Below, piece after piece: positions 21,800 to 31,541 of a stretch of DNA of 64,000 nt. The stretch lies in NCBI GenBank assembly GCA_029237825.1, contig JAQZBQ010000001.1:1-64000 (forward strand). Direction: 5' to 3'. The stretch comes from Bacteroidota bacterium. Lineage in GTDB: Bacteria; Bacteroidota; Bacteroidia; B-17B0; Aurantibacillaceae. The translations under genes and the position numbers were made by a program. The notes under the pieces are model-generated. The model searched no databases. It was not told the DNA's origin and was given only the letters and a program-made list of their open reading frames with translations. Position 1 is the first letter of the stretch, and every line of letters starts with the position of its first letter.

Positions 21800-24418
21800 A
21801 TGAAAAAACTATACACCCTCTTATTTTTTACCCTTGTAGGTTTAAATAATATTTCTTCTGCAACGTTCTCAAGTGTGTCTTCGGGTACCTGGAGTGCCCC
21901 TGCTACATGGACAATTACATCAGGAACGGATGCGGATGGCATTCCGGATGCGGATGATGATGTGACGATTAATGCGGGGCACGGAATTTCATTGAGTTTA
22001 ACAACTAATTTTGTTAAAAATTTTAATAATAATGGTATTCTTATTGGTAACTCTAAAAGATTTGGAGTGAGTGGTAATTTTTCTAATAACGGCAGCGTAA
22101 ACAATATTATTTTGTACATTCTAAATACCTGTGTATTTACCTCTGCGAGTATATTTTCTGGCGCAATTGCCTGGTATATTAATAGTAATTTAGTTATTTC
22201 AGCGGGAACTACAATATCATCTCCAAATACAATGTCTGTAGGAGGGGCAGTTAATAACTTTGGCATCGTAGCGGTTTCCGGTGGAATTAATTTGAATGGC
22301 AGTTGGAATAATGCGACTAATTCTATTCTTACTGTAAATGGAAACATTGGTGGCACAGGAACTTTAATTGCTTCTAGCATAGGTAACACTGTTAATTATA
22401 TTGGAAGTTGTACCCAAGTTAAAGCCGTGACTTATTATAATTTGAGTTTAGGAGCAGCCGCTGCCGTTAAAGCAGCACAAGGAAATATTACTGTTTTAAA
22501 TAATTTTACTTTAGCTGCAGGTACAACTAATAACTTTAATCTAAGTAACTATAATTTAACAGTAGGTGGTAACTGGTTAAATAATGCTAACCGAACCATT
22601 ACCAACCAAGGAACAATTACTTTTAACGGATCCGGAACTCAAACCATAACACGTGCAAGTACTGAAATTTTCAATAATTTAGAAATTAATTCTACAGGCA
22701 CAGTTTCTTTAGGCAGGAACATAAACGTTACTCAGGACCTAACTATTAATAATGGATTATTAGATGTTTCAGCCAGTAATTTCACCATAGACATTAAAGG
22801 CAACTTTGTAAACAACAGTGCCATTAATTGCCGTCAGGGATTAGTCACTTTTACTGGTTCCAGCGCACAAACTATATCCGGCTCTCAAGGGATTAGCTTT
22901 AATGATTTAACCTCCTCAAATGCAGCCGGAGTGTCAGTTCTTTCAAATATTGCTGTGTTCTATCGATTAACAGTTGCCTCAGGAAGCTTTGGAACTTCCG
23001 GATCAGGTATCGTAACGATTCCTGCCTCCGGTCCAACCACTTACGGCCGGATAGCAACAGTGAATGGCACTTTATTTGGAACGGGCTGGGTACTGGAGAG
23101 CTATATTAATGGTCCTGCTCCAAAGGGATGGCAGTGGTTATCAAGCCCTACAAATAATAGCACATTAGCAGATTGGGATAATGATCCCCGTTTCTATATG
23201 AGTGGCGTTAATGGAAATGACGGGAATGCTTTAAATAGTACCGGTACTGGTTATTTTTATTCTGTTAGAACCTATAATGAAGTCAGTGGTGCCTACACAA
23301 ATATAACCTCAACAAGTACGGCCTTAGCTCTGGGTAAAGGTTTCCATATATGGATGTCAGATAATACAACAGGCCTTACAGCCCCTTTAGTTTATAACAG
23401 CGTTGGGACACCAAATTTTGGGACTATAAATTTTCCCGTTACTGCCGGTGGAGCAGGTAACGGATATAATTTAGTGGGCAATCCTTATGCCTGTCCAATT
23501 ACGTATAGCGCGGTGGTTGCTGCTTCCGGGAATTTATATTCTGATTTCATCGTCCTACAGGAAGATAATAGCTATGCCACTAACCCTAACGGAGGCATTA
23601 TTTCTCCGAATCAGGGCTTTATGTGTGTGGCATCTGCCGGTGGAAATATCACCTTTACAGAGGCCTGCAAAAATATTAATGGAAACCCAAACATTTTGAA
23701 AACCGCCCCTGAAGAGAACGCTATCACCTTCAGTGTTTATAATAATGTGAATGGTATGGGGGGTAGAACATATATTAATTTCAAAGATGGCCCTACTGAT
23801 AATTTTGAAAATGGCACTGATCTTTCTTTTTTAGCTTCACCCTCAGTAGAAGCCGATAACATTTACACAAAAAGCCTGGACAATGTTGCACTATTACGAA
23901 ACGTGTTGCCAAACACTGGTGAAGAGAAACATATTCCATTAATTGTTAAAACCAGCGTTTTCGGATCACATTTTATTTCCGCCAAAGGTCTTTCCAATTT
24001 AACGTTATATAATTCTGTTTGGTTGGAAGACCTGGGCACAGGAAAAAAAGTGGATTTATTAAAAAATCAGGAATATGAATTTAACGCCGAAGAAATCGGT
24101 AAAGATTACGAGTTTGTTATTCATTTCTCTAATTCGAAAAAATCAACAGACAATACTGGTATTACAAATACAAAGTTATTGAATGAAAATACGGCGGTGT
24201 ACAACACTCCATCAAGTGTTGTTGTAAAATTCAGTATGGACGAATCAACTCCGGTGACCATTTCTGTATTTAATTTATCTGGACAAAAAGTAATTGAAAA
24301 TATTAATGCAAATGTTACTGATGATCGGATAGCCTTACCTCTTCAAAAAGAAAATGGTTTATATTTACTCATCATTCAATCGGATAAGGAACAGATTACC
24401 AGGAAAATCATTTATTAA
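21800..24418 (+). CDS. T9SS type A sorting domain-containing surface protein
   Basis: ATG 21800 (MKKLYTLLFFTLVGLNNISSA) begins a signal peptide; a TTG at 21794 is less likely. The mature protein is about 850 aa. The N-terminal part has a GTWSAPATWT...DDVTINAGH segment typical of Bacteroidota surface repeats that form a beta-helix, followed by many Asn/Gly/Thr-rich turns (about 70-400). The middle has GWQWLSSPTNNSTLADW and NLVGNPYACPITYS, patterns common in large T9SS cargo. The C-terminal ~75 aa (VVVKFSMDES...ISVFNLSGQKVIE...RKIIY) is the sorting domain. Predicted to be exported by T9SS and surface-exposed; adhesion is a guess. Confidence 0.85.
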   Translation: MKKLYTLLFFTLVGLNNISSATFSSVSSGTWSAPATWTITSGTDADGIPDADDDVTINAGHGISLSLTTNFVKNFNNNGILIGNSKRFGVSGNFSNNGSVNNIILYILNTCVFTSASIFSGAIAWYINSNLVISAGTTISSPNTMSVGGAVNNFGIVAVSGGINLNGSWNNATNSILTVNGNIGGTGTLIASSIGNTVNYIGSCTQVKAVTYYNLSLGAAAAVKAAQGNITVLNNFTLAAGTTNNFNLSNYNLTVGGNWLNNANRTITNQGTITFNGSGTQTITRASTEIFNNLEINSTGTVSLGRNINVTQDLTINNGLLDVSASNFTIDIKGNFVNNSAINCRQGLVTFTGSSAQTISGSQGISFNDLTSSNAAGVSVLSNIAVFYRLTVASGSFGTSGSGIVTIPASGPTTYGRIATVNGTLFGTGWVLESYINGPAPKGWQWLSSPTNNSTLADWDNDPRFYMSGVNGNDGNALNSTGTGYFYSVRTYNEVSGAYTNITSTSTALALGKGFHIWMSDNTTGLTAPLVYNSVGTPNFGTINFPVTAGGAGNGYNLVGNPYACPITYSAVVAASGNLYSDFIVLQEDNSYATNPNGGIISPNQGFMCVASAGGNITFTEACKNINGNPNILKTAPEENAITFSVYNNVNGMGGRTYINFKDGPTDNFENGTDLSFLASPSVEADNIYTKSLDNVALLRNVLPNTGEEKHIPLIVKTSVFGSHFISAKGLSNLTLYNSVWLEDLGTGKKVDLLKNQEYEFNAEEIGKDYEFVIHFSNSKKSTDNTGITNTKLLNENTAVYNTPSSVVVKFSMDESTPVTISVFNLSGQKVIENINANVTDDRIALPLQKENGLYLLIIQSDKEQITRKIIY

Positions 24419-24433
24419 TCTGTTTTAATTAAA

Positions 24434-24471
24434 TAAAAAAAGGGTTTGCTAAAAAAGCAAACCCTTTTTTT
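24434..24471. terminator. bidirectional intrinsic terminator
   Basis: Stem AAAAAAGGGTTTGC/GCAAACCCTTTTTT with a 7-nt loop between the convergent T9SS gene and the polysaccharide polymerase gene. Confidence 0.9.
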
Positions 24472-24485
24472 AATACTATAATCAA

Positions 24486-25769
24486 TTAAATCAAGCTAGA
24501 ACTCTTGTATTCTCGGTAGGAAACTGAATTATAGTAATACAAGATCAGGAAAAACGGAAAGCCGTTTAAAAAATAATGTCCTTGGCGAAACAGATTTAAT
24601 AAAATCATAATTAAGATTCCATTACTAATGATCCAATGATGGGTAGGAAAAACTTTATCTCGCTTTATGTAACATTTAAACATGATAATAAGAAAAATGA
24701 CAACTCCGAAAATTCCCGTTTCGGAAATAAGCCTTAATAACATTGAATTGGCGTCGGCTGAGTTTAAATTGAAACCCCATTGCTTGATATCTTTGGCAAC
24801 AGAGTATTTATCAAAGGCCGTAGGATGAGAACCGATTCCTGTTCCAAATAGAAAATTAGTCTTAAAGTTTTCAAGGGCAACCCGGTAATTGTTGTATAAT
24901 ATGAATGAAGAGCCATGTGTTTTTCCAAGTTCAAAAGCATCATCATTCACAAATAGCCCAAATGTGCTATCCAATCGCTCTTTGAATTCATTCACATTAT
25001 TATATAAAAAATTAAAGGAAACGATTAAAATAGGGATTAATATTATAATATAACGAACTAATCCAAAACTGATAGCTAAAAAAATGAATGTCAAAAAAAT
25101 GCCGATCTGCCCTAATCCGGAAAAAGATAACCCATAAACAAGAACAATTAAAAAGCTTTGTAAACGGGTTAATCCGTAGGTTTCTTTCCGAATGAGATTA
25201 TACACGGACACGAAAAAAGCAGCCGAGAGTACTGCGCCTAAATGGGTTGGCTCTGCAAAAATGGAGTTAATCCTTAACCCAAAATTACCACCTGTAATTA
25301 ATCCCCATTTATTTAAGATCCAGCTAAAGTTGTAACCGGGGGTAAATCCCACTAAAAAAGAAAGGAATTGGAATATTCCAATTATTGCCGCAATGTAACA
25401 ACCCTTTAAGTACCATTTAAATAATTGTTCTATATCATAATCCAATTCCAATACAACGTAATAGTAAAAGAAATAGGATAAAAATAAACCAACGTACACT
25501 TTAAAAAATTGTCCGGAAGTGTTGTTTCCTTGTAAAATGTGGACAATACCTGCGACCAACAAAATAAGAAATATAAAAAACAAATTTTTATTAAATCCAT
25601 AACGAAAAATAAACCCGGGAAGCAGAACAACGTAGATCAAATATCCAATATAAAATTCAAAAGGCTCTTTAAAAAAAACGATGGAATTAAAAAAGATTGA
25701 TATATAGATGAATAAAACAATCCAAAAGTTTTTACGTTTTCTTCCTATATAAGCTATATCCTTTAACAT
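24486..25769 (-). CDS. Wzy-like O-antigen polymerase/ligase family protein
   Basis: A 427-aa integral membrane protein with about 10-12 TM segments and one long periplasmic loop between about residues 255 and 340 (ERLDSTFGLFVNDD, FGTGIGSHPTAFDKY, NSADANSMLLRLISETGIFG). This loop is the hallmark of Wzy/WaaL proteins, which polymerise repeat units or ligate glycan to an acceptor in the periplasm. Its own promoter is likely (minus-strand TATTTTTG at 25792-25799). It is the last gene of the polysaccharide locus, cut off from the main operon by the plus-strand acyltransferase. Confidence 0.8.
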   Translation of the reverse strand: MLKDIAYIGRKRKNFWIVLFIYISIFFNSIVFFKEPFEFYIGYLIYVVLLPGFIFRYGFNKNLFFIFLILLVAGIVHILQGNNTSGQFFKVYVGLFLSYFFYYYVVLELDYDIEQLFKWYLKGCYIAAIIGIFQFLSFLVGFTPGYNFSWILNKWGLITGGNFGLRINSIFAEPTHLGAVLSAAFFVSVYNLIRKETYGLTRLQSFLIVLVYGLSFSGLGQIGIFLTFIFLAISFGLVRYIIILIPILIVSFNFLYNNVNEFKERLDSTFGLFVNDDAFELGKTHGSSFILYNNYRVALENFKTNFLFGTGIGSHPTAFDKYSVAKDIKQWGFNLNSADANSMLLRLISETGIFGVVIFLIIMFKCYIKRDKVFPTHHWIISNGILIMILLNLFRQGHYFLNGFPFFLILYYYNSVSYREYKSSSLI

Positions 25770-25881
25770 TTCAATTATTATGATTTAGAAACAAAAATAA
25801 CATTTTAATCACGTGTAAAGCTGCATTGAAAGTGATACATTTGCTGAATTCTTAGTGAGTAGATATGACATTATTATTGAA

Positions 25882-27021
25882 ATGAATGAATCCGAAAACC
25901 GCATCTATTTTACAGGCTTAAACTCGTTACGCTTTTTGGCGGCATTCGCGGTGACCATTACTCACATCGAGTTATTAAAGGGAAGTTTTGGGTTTAAAAG
26001 TTATTGGAAAAATCCCCTTATATTTTATTTAGGAGGGTTGGGTGTGTACTTCTTCTTTGTATTAAGTGGCTTTTTAATTACTTATTTATTATTAGTGGAA
26101 AAAGAAAAGTTTCAAACTATAAAAATTAAAGAATTTTATATCAGAAGAATATTAAGAATATGGCCGCTCTACTATCTAATCGTTATTATTGGCTTTTTTA
26201 TTCTCCCAAAATTTGACCTTTTTCATATTTCTTATCTTGAAGAAAGTTTCATCAATAATTTTACAGAAAATTTGCTCCTCTATTTATTCATTTTGCCTAA
26301 TCTGGCATTTTCTCTCTTCCCTGCGGTGCCAAATATTGGACAGGCCTGGTCAATTGGGGTTGAAGAACAATTTTACCTCGCCTGGCCCTGGATCATCTCT
26401 AAAAGCAAAAACATACTTAAAACCTTATTATTGATTATAATAAGTTTATTTTTAATTAAAGTGGGGGTTTTGATATTGGAAAAGTTTTATGGAAATACAC
26501 AGTGGTATGGTCCTCTTAAACTTTTTGTTGCCATGTCTAAATTCGAGTGCATGGCTATTGGCGGAATTGGCGCTTTCTTTTTATTTTCGAAAAATAGCAT
26601 ATTAAAAATATTCTATATTAAATACGTATTACTATTTTCTATTTTATGCATTCCTTTACTAATTTACATCACGCCGGAGTTTTTGCAAGACGGTATTCAT
26701 ATTGTATATTCAATACTTTTTTTAATCATCATTCTCAATGTTTCCAATAATACCATAAAACTCAATTTTGAAAATAAAATGTTCAATTACTTAGGGAAAA
26801 TTTCTTACGGTATCTATATGTACCATTTCATGGTAATTCCTGCTGTTCTTTACACTATTAAAAACTATTTTTATTTGCAGTCAGAATCTGTGATAAACGT
26901 TACAGCCTATTCTTTTGTTATTGTCATTACTGTATTCATTTCCGGTATATCCTATCATTTTCTTGAGCGTCCTTTTATTAATCTAAAATCGAAATATTCT
27001 CCCATAAAATCAGGCGATTAA
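25882..27021 (+). CDS. AT3-family acyltransferase (OafA-like), opposite strand
   Basis: A 379-aa protein from ATG 25882 (MNESENRIYFTGLNSLRFLAA). Typical acyltransferase_3: ten or so TM helices, TM1 with the catalytic-type His (FAVTITHIELL), the motif FYIRRILRIWPLYY, QAWSIGVEEQFYLAWPW, FECMAIGG and the end motif GKISYGIYMYH. No SGNH domain is fused. It would move an acetyl (or other acyl) group to surface glycan. It lies on the plus strand inside a minus-strand locus and closely resembles the gene at 36524-37660 in all these motifs, suggesting paralogy. Confidence 0.85.
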   Translation: MNESENRIYFTGLNSLRFLAAFAVTITHIELLKGSFGFKSYWKNPLIFYLGGLGVYFFFVLSGFLITYLLLVEKEKFQTIKIKEFYIRRILRIWPLYYLIVIIGFFILPKFDLFHISYLEESFINNFTENLLLYLFILPNLAFSLFPAVPNIGQAWSIGVEEQFYLAWPWIISKSKNILKTLLLIIISLFLIKVGVLILEKFYGNTQWYGPLKLFVAMSKFECMAIGGIGAFFLFSKNSILKIFYIKYVLLFSILCIPLLIYITPEFLQDGIHIVYSILFLIIILNVSNNTIKLNFENKMFNYLGKISYGIYMYHFMVIPAVLYTIKNYFYLQSESVINVTAYSFVIVITVFISGISYHFLERPFINLKSKYSPIKSGD

Positions 27022-27028
27022 CGGGTAG

Positions 27029-28102
27029 TTATTTAATAAGAAATCGTTTTCTTGAATCAGTAACAGGCTGGTGAAAAAAGATAATCAACAGGAAAGATAG
27101 AAAAAGAATAACAATATAACTTATTGTTAAGCTGAGTAAATTAGAAATTAAAGGAAACGACCGTTCCACAAAATATAAGATATCCATATGAATTAAATAC
27201 ATAGGGTAAGATAACAGGCTCAGCCAGGTAAGCACTTTTTTCATGATGTTTGTTTCACTAATACTATTTAAACACCTGCTGTTTGTCAAAAAAGGTAATT
27301 GCAAGGCCATCAGTGCGCTGGTTAAGGTAAAACCAATGGTCCTGGTCCAGTAAACTTTTGATGTTAATTCACCACCTAAATATTGACTAAAAAGAATCAC
27401 GTACAATCCGAACAGCAAAGCAATTATCATAAATACATTTCTTTTTGAAATGAAATCAAAGACGTGCTTATACTCCACTTTTAAAAATGCAACAAAAACA
27501 CCAATCATAAAAGAATCAAATCTAAACGGAAAGCTACCAACAATTCCTCCCCATGGCACATCTCTGAAATAAACATAAACTATTCTTAGAACAATTTCTG
27601 CAACAATTACCCCGGCTGAAAAGAAGATGAATTTTTGTTTATGAATACCTTTTTTAAAAAATAAAAAAATTACCAGAGGCATAATTAAATAAAACCATTC
27701 CTCAATAACTAAAGTCCAGCTGACGGCAAAAAAGCTAATACCTCCTATATTGTTTTGAAGAAACAAAAAATACGGCCATACTTTAAACCCAACAAAGGGC
27801 TGTGTCAAAATAATTTTTATGATTAAAATAAGGTAGTATAGCGGTATTGTTCTAAACCATCGCTTAATCCAGAAATTAAATAACAATTTAAAATCAGACC
27901 CATCCTTAAATTCCCTGATCAGCATTTCACCAACCAAAAAACCACTCATTACAAAAAAATATTCAATGGCAATAACACCATACCTGAACCCTGCAATATA
28001 TTCATAACCCGAATGTGCAAATATAACAGCACATACTGAAATGCTTCGGACTAAATCTAAACCAAAAATCCTTTTACTTGTTAACCTACCAAAATTGTAC
28101 AT
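27029..28102 (-). CDS. AT3-family acyltransferase
   Basis: A 357-aa membrane O-acyltransferase. It has LDLVRSISVCAVIFAHSG (TM1 His), EYFFVMSGFLVGEML, FWIKRWFRTIPLYYL, VSWTLVIEEWFYLIMPL and PMYLIHMDIL. It is tail-to-tail with the plus-strand acyltransferase (7-bp gap) and starts 7 bp after the glycosyltransferase upstream, so it ends the main run of the operon. No SGNH domain. Presumed to acylate a sugar of the surface polysaccharide. Confidence 0.85.
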   Translation of the reverse strand: MYNFGRLTSKRIFGLDLVRSISVCAVIFAHSGYEYIAGFRYGVIAIEYFFVMSGFLVGEMLIREFKDGSDFKLLFNFWIKRWFRTIPLYYLILIIKIILTQPFVGFKVWPYFLFLQNNIGGISFFAVSWTLVIEEWFYLIMPLVIFLFFKKGIHKQKFIFFSAGVIVAEIVLRIVYVYFRDVPWGGIVGSFPFRFDSFMIGVFVAFLKVEYKHVFDFISKRNVFMIIALLFGLYVILFSQYLGGELTSKVYWTRTIGFTLTSALMALQLPFLTNSRCLNSISETNIMKKVLTWLSLLSYPMYLIHMDILYFVERSFPLISNLLSLTISYIVILFLSFLLIIFFHQPVTDSRKRFLIK

Positions 28103-28109
28103 CTATCTT

Positions 28110-29246
28110 TTACTGATTACAAGAGCCTAATACTTGCTTATACGCTTTCGTGAATTTTTTTTTGGTGAATGTGCTTAATGCTAATTCACTATTCCTATTT
28201 TTCTTATTCAGATTAACCCTGCCTGCTTCAACAAAACTTTCAACTAATTCACCGCAATTCATTTCAGTTACAAACATACTGTAGTCTCCGAGGTTACTTG
28301 AAATAATTACCTGTAACCCGGATGCAAGATACTCCGCAAATTTAACGGGTGAGGCTACTAAATTGGTAGTTGATTGTTCTCTTATTAATAAACCATAATC
28401 TGCTGCTACTAACAATTCCGGAACTTCTCGAGGACTAACCTTCAAACAAAAAATTTGATGCTTAAACTCTTCCTTCAACCTAATGATATTTGGATCGTCA
28501 TCTGATATAAATAACAATTTATAATTTACCGATTGTTTGAGTATGGGCTTCATAAAATCGTAAAGTAAATTAAAAGACTGCCAGCTGGCAATTGATCCTG
28601 AATAAACAAAAAGAATGTCTTCCGCTTTAATCCATAGTAGTTTGCGAGCTGCTAGAAAAGACCTTTCAGTAATCTCTATTTTCTCAAATGCTGCATTTAA
28701 AGTACATGGAATAACAACATGATCCTTCTTAACATAGCCAAAACTATTTTCCCAAAATGAAACTAAGGCAAACGAAACGGCAATCCTGAAATCTGATTTC
28801 AATACGGCAGTTTTTTCGAGATTATGAATAATGCTTAATAAACCCGGATTGGTGACCACTTTGTACTCTTTCCATTCGGCTTCAATCGCTCCACGACCGT
28901 CGTAAATTACAGTTTTAACTAAGCCTGCTCGCTTTAATAGAAATCCTAAATGCGTAGCCAAAACACTACGTCCTATTATGCATTTTGGACGATAAATTAA
29001 AAAAGCCACAAATAACAAAAAACCATTAAATCGCCATCTGTGAAAGCCCGGGAACATCGGCAAAACTAAAGCGTCAGATTTTTCAGTTTTAATCTTACGA
29101 CGATTGGAAAAGAAATTTCTTAGTGAGATAAATGAAACTAACTTTACATTTCCTTTTAAATCACTGTTCAAAAATTTCACAACATCTATTACCTGACTTG
29201 AAAAAATACCTGAAGGCAAATCATTATATGTTAAATAGAAAAGCAC
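28110..29246 (-). CDS. GT4-like glycosyltransferase
   Basis: A 378-aa protein with a GT-B look: an N-terminal domain with IIGRSVLATHLGFLLKRAG and YDGRGAIEAEWKEY, then a C-terminal Rossmann half with FVYSGSIASWQSFNLLYDFM, LLFISDDDPNI and SPVKFAEYLASGLQVIISSNLGDY, where GT4 enzymes have their E-x7-E and nucleotide-sugar site. The usual second Glu is replaced in the pattern, so it is a divergent member. It starts with GTG overlapping the wecB stop (TAGTG), indicating coupling. Confidence 0.75.
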   Translation of the reverse strand: MLFYLTYNDLPSGIFSSQVIDVVKFLNSDLKGNVKLVSFISLRNFFSNRRKIKTEKSDALVLPMFPGFHRWRFNGFLLFVAFLIYRPKCIIGRSVLATHLGFLLKRAGLVKTVIYDGRGAIEAEWKEYKVVTNPGLLSIIHNLEKTAVLKSDFRIAVSFALVSFWENSFGYVKKDHVVIPCTLNAAFEKIEITERSFLAARKLLWIKAEDILFVYSGSIASWQSFNLLYDFMKPILKQSVNYKLLFISDDDPNIIRLKEEFKHQIFCLKVSPREVPELLVAADYGLLIREQSTTNLVASPVKFAEYLASGLQVIISSNLGDYSMFVTEMNCGELVESFVEAGRVNLNKKNRNSELALSTFTKKKFTKAYKQVLGSCNQ

Positions 29247-30340
29247 TATAACTTTGAAATAAATTCAAGAATTCTCTCAGTTGCTTTACCATCCCAGAAT
29301 TTTGGGATAGTGCCTTTTTTGTAAGTACCGGTTTCTATTTGAGTGATATAACTTTTAATAACCTCCAACTCAAAAGGAACCAGCGTATTTGTACCTTCTG
29401 TTACAGTAACCGGACGTTCGGTATTAGGTCGAAGAGTTAGGCAAGGAATTCCTACAAACGTAGATTCCTCTTGTATGCCGCCACTATCCGTTAAAATAAA
29501 TTTACTGTCCTTAATTAATTTTTGAAAAGCAAAATAACCCAGCGGTTCCACTAAAACCAAATTAGAGTTATTTAATAAAGATTCCTTCAATCCAAAACCT
29601 TCTAATTTTTTAAGAGTACGTGGATGAATAGGAAATATAATTTTATATTTTTTTGTAATATATTCGATCAAATCTTTTAGCTTTAATAATCCTTGTTTAT
29701 CATCTACGGTTGCAGGACGATGCATGGTCATTAAAACAAATTCTTTTTGTTGAAGCTTTAATTCTTCTAAAATAGTTGATTCCTCTATTTGATCAGTAAA
29801 AGCAACCAACGTATCAATCATTGTGTTTCCATAAAACAGTATCCGTTCTTCTACAATACCTTCTTTTCTTAGATGTTCATAACCGCTTGGTTCAGTCACA
29901 AAAAACACATCCGTTAATTTATCCGTAATAATGCGATTATGCTCTTCCGGCATTGTATTATCAAAACTCCGTAAACCACTTTCTAAATGCGCTAATTTGA
30001 TTCCCATTTTATTAGCTGTTAAAGCGGCTGCCAAGGTAGAATTCACATCTCCTACAACAATCATTAAATCCGGTTTAAAAGTTGCATTAATCAAGTGTTC
30101 AAGTTTCACCATAATTCCGGCTATTTGCGAATTAGGTGAACCTTGTTCAATATTCAAAAAATAATCAGGAGTAAGTTCAAATTGTTTAAAAAATACATCA
30201 GCCATTTTATCATCATAATGCTGTCCCGTATGAACAATTTTCAAATCAAAAGATGAATGTTTTGATACCAACTTTTTAAATTGAGTCACCTTAATAAAGT
30301 TAGGTCTTGTTCCTATAACAATTAATATTTTTTTAATCAT
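29246..30340 (-). CDS. wecB: UDP-N-acetylglucosamine 2-epimerase (non-hydrolysing)
   Basis: A 364-aa cytoplasmic enzyme converting UDP-GlcNAc to UDP-ManNAc. Motifs: IVIGTRPNFIKV at the N-terminus, VVGDVNSTLAAALTA, HLESGLRSFDNTMPEEHNR, and ILTDSGGIQEESTFVGIPCLTLRP with the allosteric/UDP site. Length is typical. No UDP-ManNAc dehydrogenase is present in the window, so the product is probably used as ManNAc directly or the partner is elsewhere. Operon neighbours on both sides are glycosyltransferases. Confidence 0.93.
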   Translation of the reverse strand: MIKKILIVIGTRPNFIKVTQFKKLVSKHSSFDLKIVHTGQHYDDKMADVFFKQFELTPDYFLNIEQGSPNSQIAGIMVKLEHLINATFKPDLMIVVGDVNSTLAAALTANKMGIKLAHLESGLRSFDNTMPEEHNRIITDKLTDVFFVTEPSGYEHLRKEGIVEERILFYGNTMIDTLVAFTDQIEESTILEELKLQQKEFVLMTMHRPATVDDKQGLLKLKDLIEYITKKYKIIFPIHPRTLKKLEGFGLKESLLNNSNLVLVEPLGYFAFQKLIKDSKFILTDSGGIQEESTFVGIPCLTLRPNTERPVTVTEGTNTLVPFELEVIKSYITQIETGTYKKGTIPKFWDGKATERILEFISKL

Positions 30341-30345
30341 ATTTA

Positions 30346-31536
30346 CTAATAAATGTACGATTCATAAAGTTTCAAAATTTTTTCAATTATTACTTCTTCA
30401 CTAAAGCATTTTTTACAATCTACCGAAATTTTTTCTTGATCATATGTGTAATAATTTCTAATCATGCTTATCATAGATTCAGCAAATCTATGTTCTTCAA
30501 AATCAGTCACTAAAATACCATTGGTTGAATTAATAATATCCCTTGGTCCTTTAGAATCAGTCGAAACCACGGGCCTTCCACATGCCAGCGCCTCTATGAG
30601 AACAACTCCAAACGTCTCGTAAGTGCTTGCTAATAAAAAGACGTGGCATTGATCTAGTTGCTTTTTAACTTCTATTCTGGACAATGCTCCAAGGAATAAA
30701 ACACTATCTTTAAGTCCGAGATCGTCTGAAAACTGAACTAAAGTATTTTTATAATTCATATCATTCTCGTTTGTAGCGTCGCCACCTATTACTAATTGAG
30801 AGTTAGGGAACTTCTCATGAAAAATTTTAAATGCGTTTATCATTAACTTGTGATTTTTCCGAGTAGTGAGAAAAGAGTTCGTAAAGAATCTTACTCCTTT
30901 ATTTGGATTAATAACTGCCGTAAAATTATTTTCAAAAAATATAGGCGACACCATGTTATGTATAACTTTAAAGCTTTCATCTGGTAGATTTAAAATTTGA
31001 GATAATTCAGAACGGAATTCCTTACTAACAACAATCGACTCTTTAGATTTTACAAAAACTGTTCGGGATATACTTATATCTGCTGATGCTGTAACTTTGC
31101 CAGTAATAAAATGAGTGAGATGTTCCGTAATTATGTAAGGTATTTTGGTTTTTTCACTAATATACATTGCCGCTATACCGCCATAAAATACCGAATGCGC
31201 ATGAATGACATCTGGTATACCGTTGGCATCTATATATTCTTTGAGTATATTATTTACTTTCTTACCAAAAAGCCAATAATTAATTTTATGTAATTTTGGA
31301 ATCGAAGCTCGAAATTCTTTTTGAATAGTAAATAAACCTTCATCATTAAAACATCTATCAAGTAAATTTCGGTTGTACATAAATGGCTTAAAACCCAAAT
31401 GTAGAATCCCTACTTTATAACCCAATCTCATTAAACCCCTTGCCTGTTCTTCAAAAAAGGATCCAAGAACGGGATTCTCTAATGTTTTATACCAAGAAGG
31501 TATGATTAAAATATGTTTGATATTATTTTTCAACAA
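30346..31536 (-). CDS. GT4-family glycosyltransferase
   Basis: A 396-aa GT-B enzyme. N-terminal domain: PSWYKTLENPVLGSFFEEQARGL and IHAHSVFYGGIAAMYIS. C-terminal domain: QLVIGGDATNENDMNY, VLFLGAL, and LASTYETFGVVLIEALACGRPVVSTD with the GT4 E-x7-E motif. It uses an activated sugar to extend the glycan on the cytoplasmic face of the inner membrane; donor and linkage cannot be told. It sits 5 bp before wecB and 5 bp after the acyltransferase. Confidence 0.87.
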   Translation of the reverse strand: MLKNNIKHILIIPSWYKTLENPVLGSFFEEQARGLMRLGYKVGILHLGFKPFMYNRNLLDRCFNDEGLFTIQKEFRASIPKLHKINYWLFGKKVNNILKEYIDANGIPDVIHAHSVFYGGIAAMYISEKTKIPYIITEHLTHFITGKVTASADISISRTVFVKSKESIVVSKEFRSELSQILNLPDESFKVIHNMVSPIFFENNFTAVINPNKGVRFFTNSFLTTRKNHKLMINAFKIFHEKFPNSQLVIGGDATNENDMNYKNTLVQFSDDLGLKDSVLFLGALSRIEVKKQLDQCHVFLLASTYETFGVVLIEALACGRPVVSTDSKGPRDIINSTNGILVTDFEEHRFAESMISMIRNYYTYDQEKISVDCKKCFSEEVIIEKILKLYESYIY

Positions 31537-31541
31537 AATTG

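Noticed and set aside
21784-22389. A 201-aa minus-strand frame opposite the start of the second T9SS cargo gene
   Set aside because: It is antisense to a gene with a signal peptide and a sorting domain, and its Pro/Leu/Ile content mirrors the Gly/Asn-rich sense strand.
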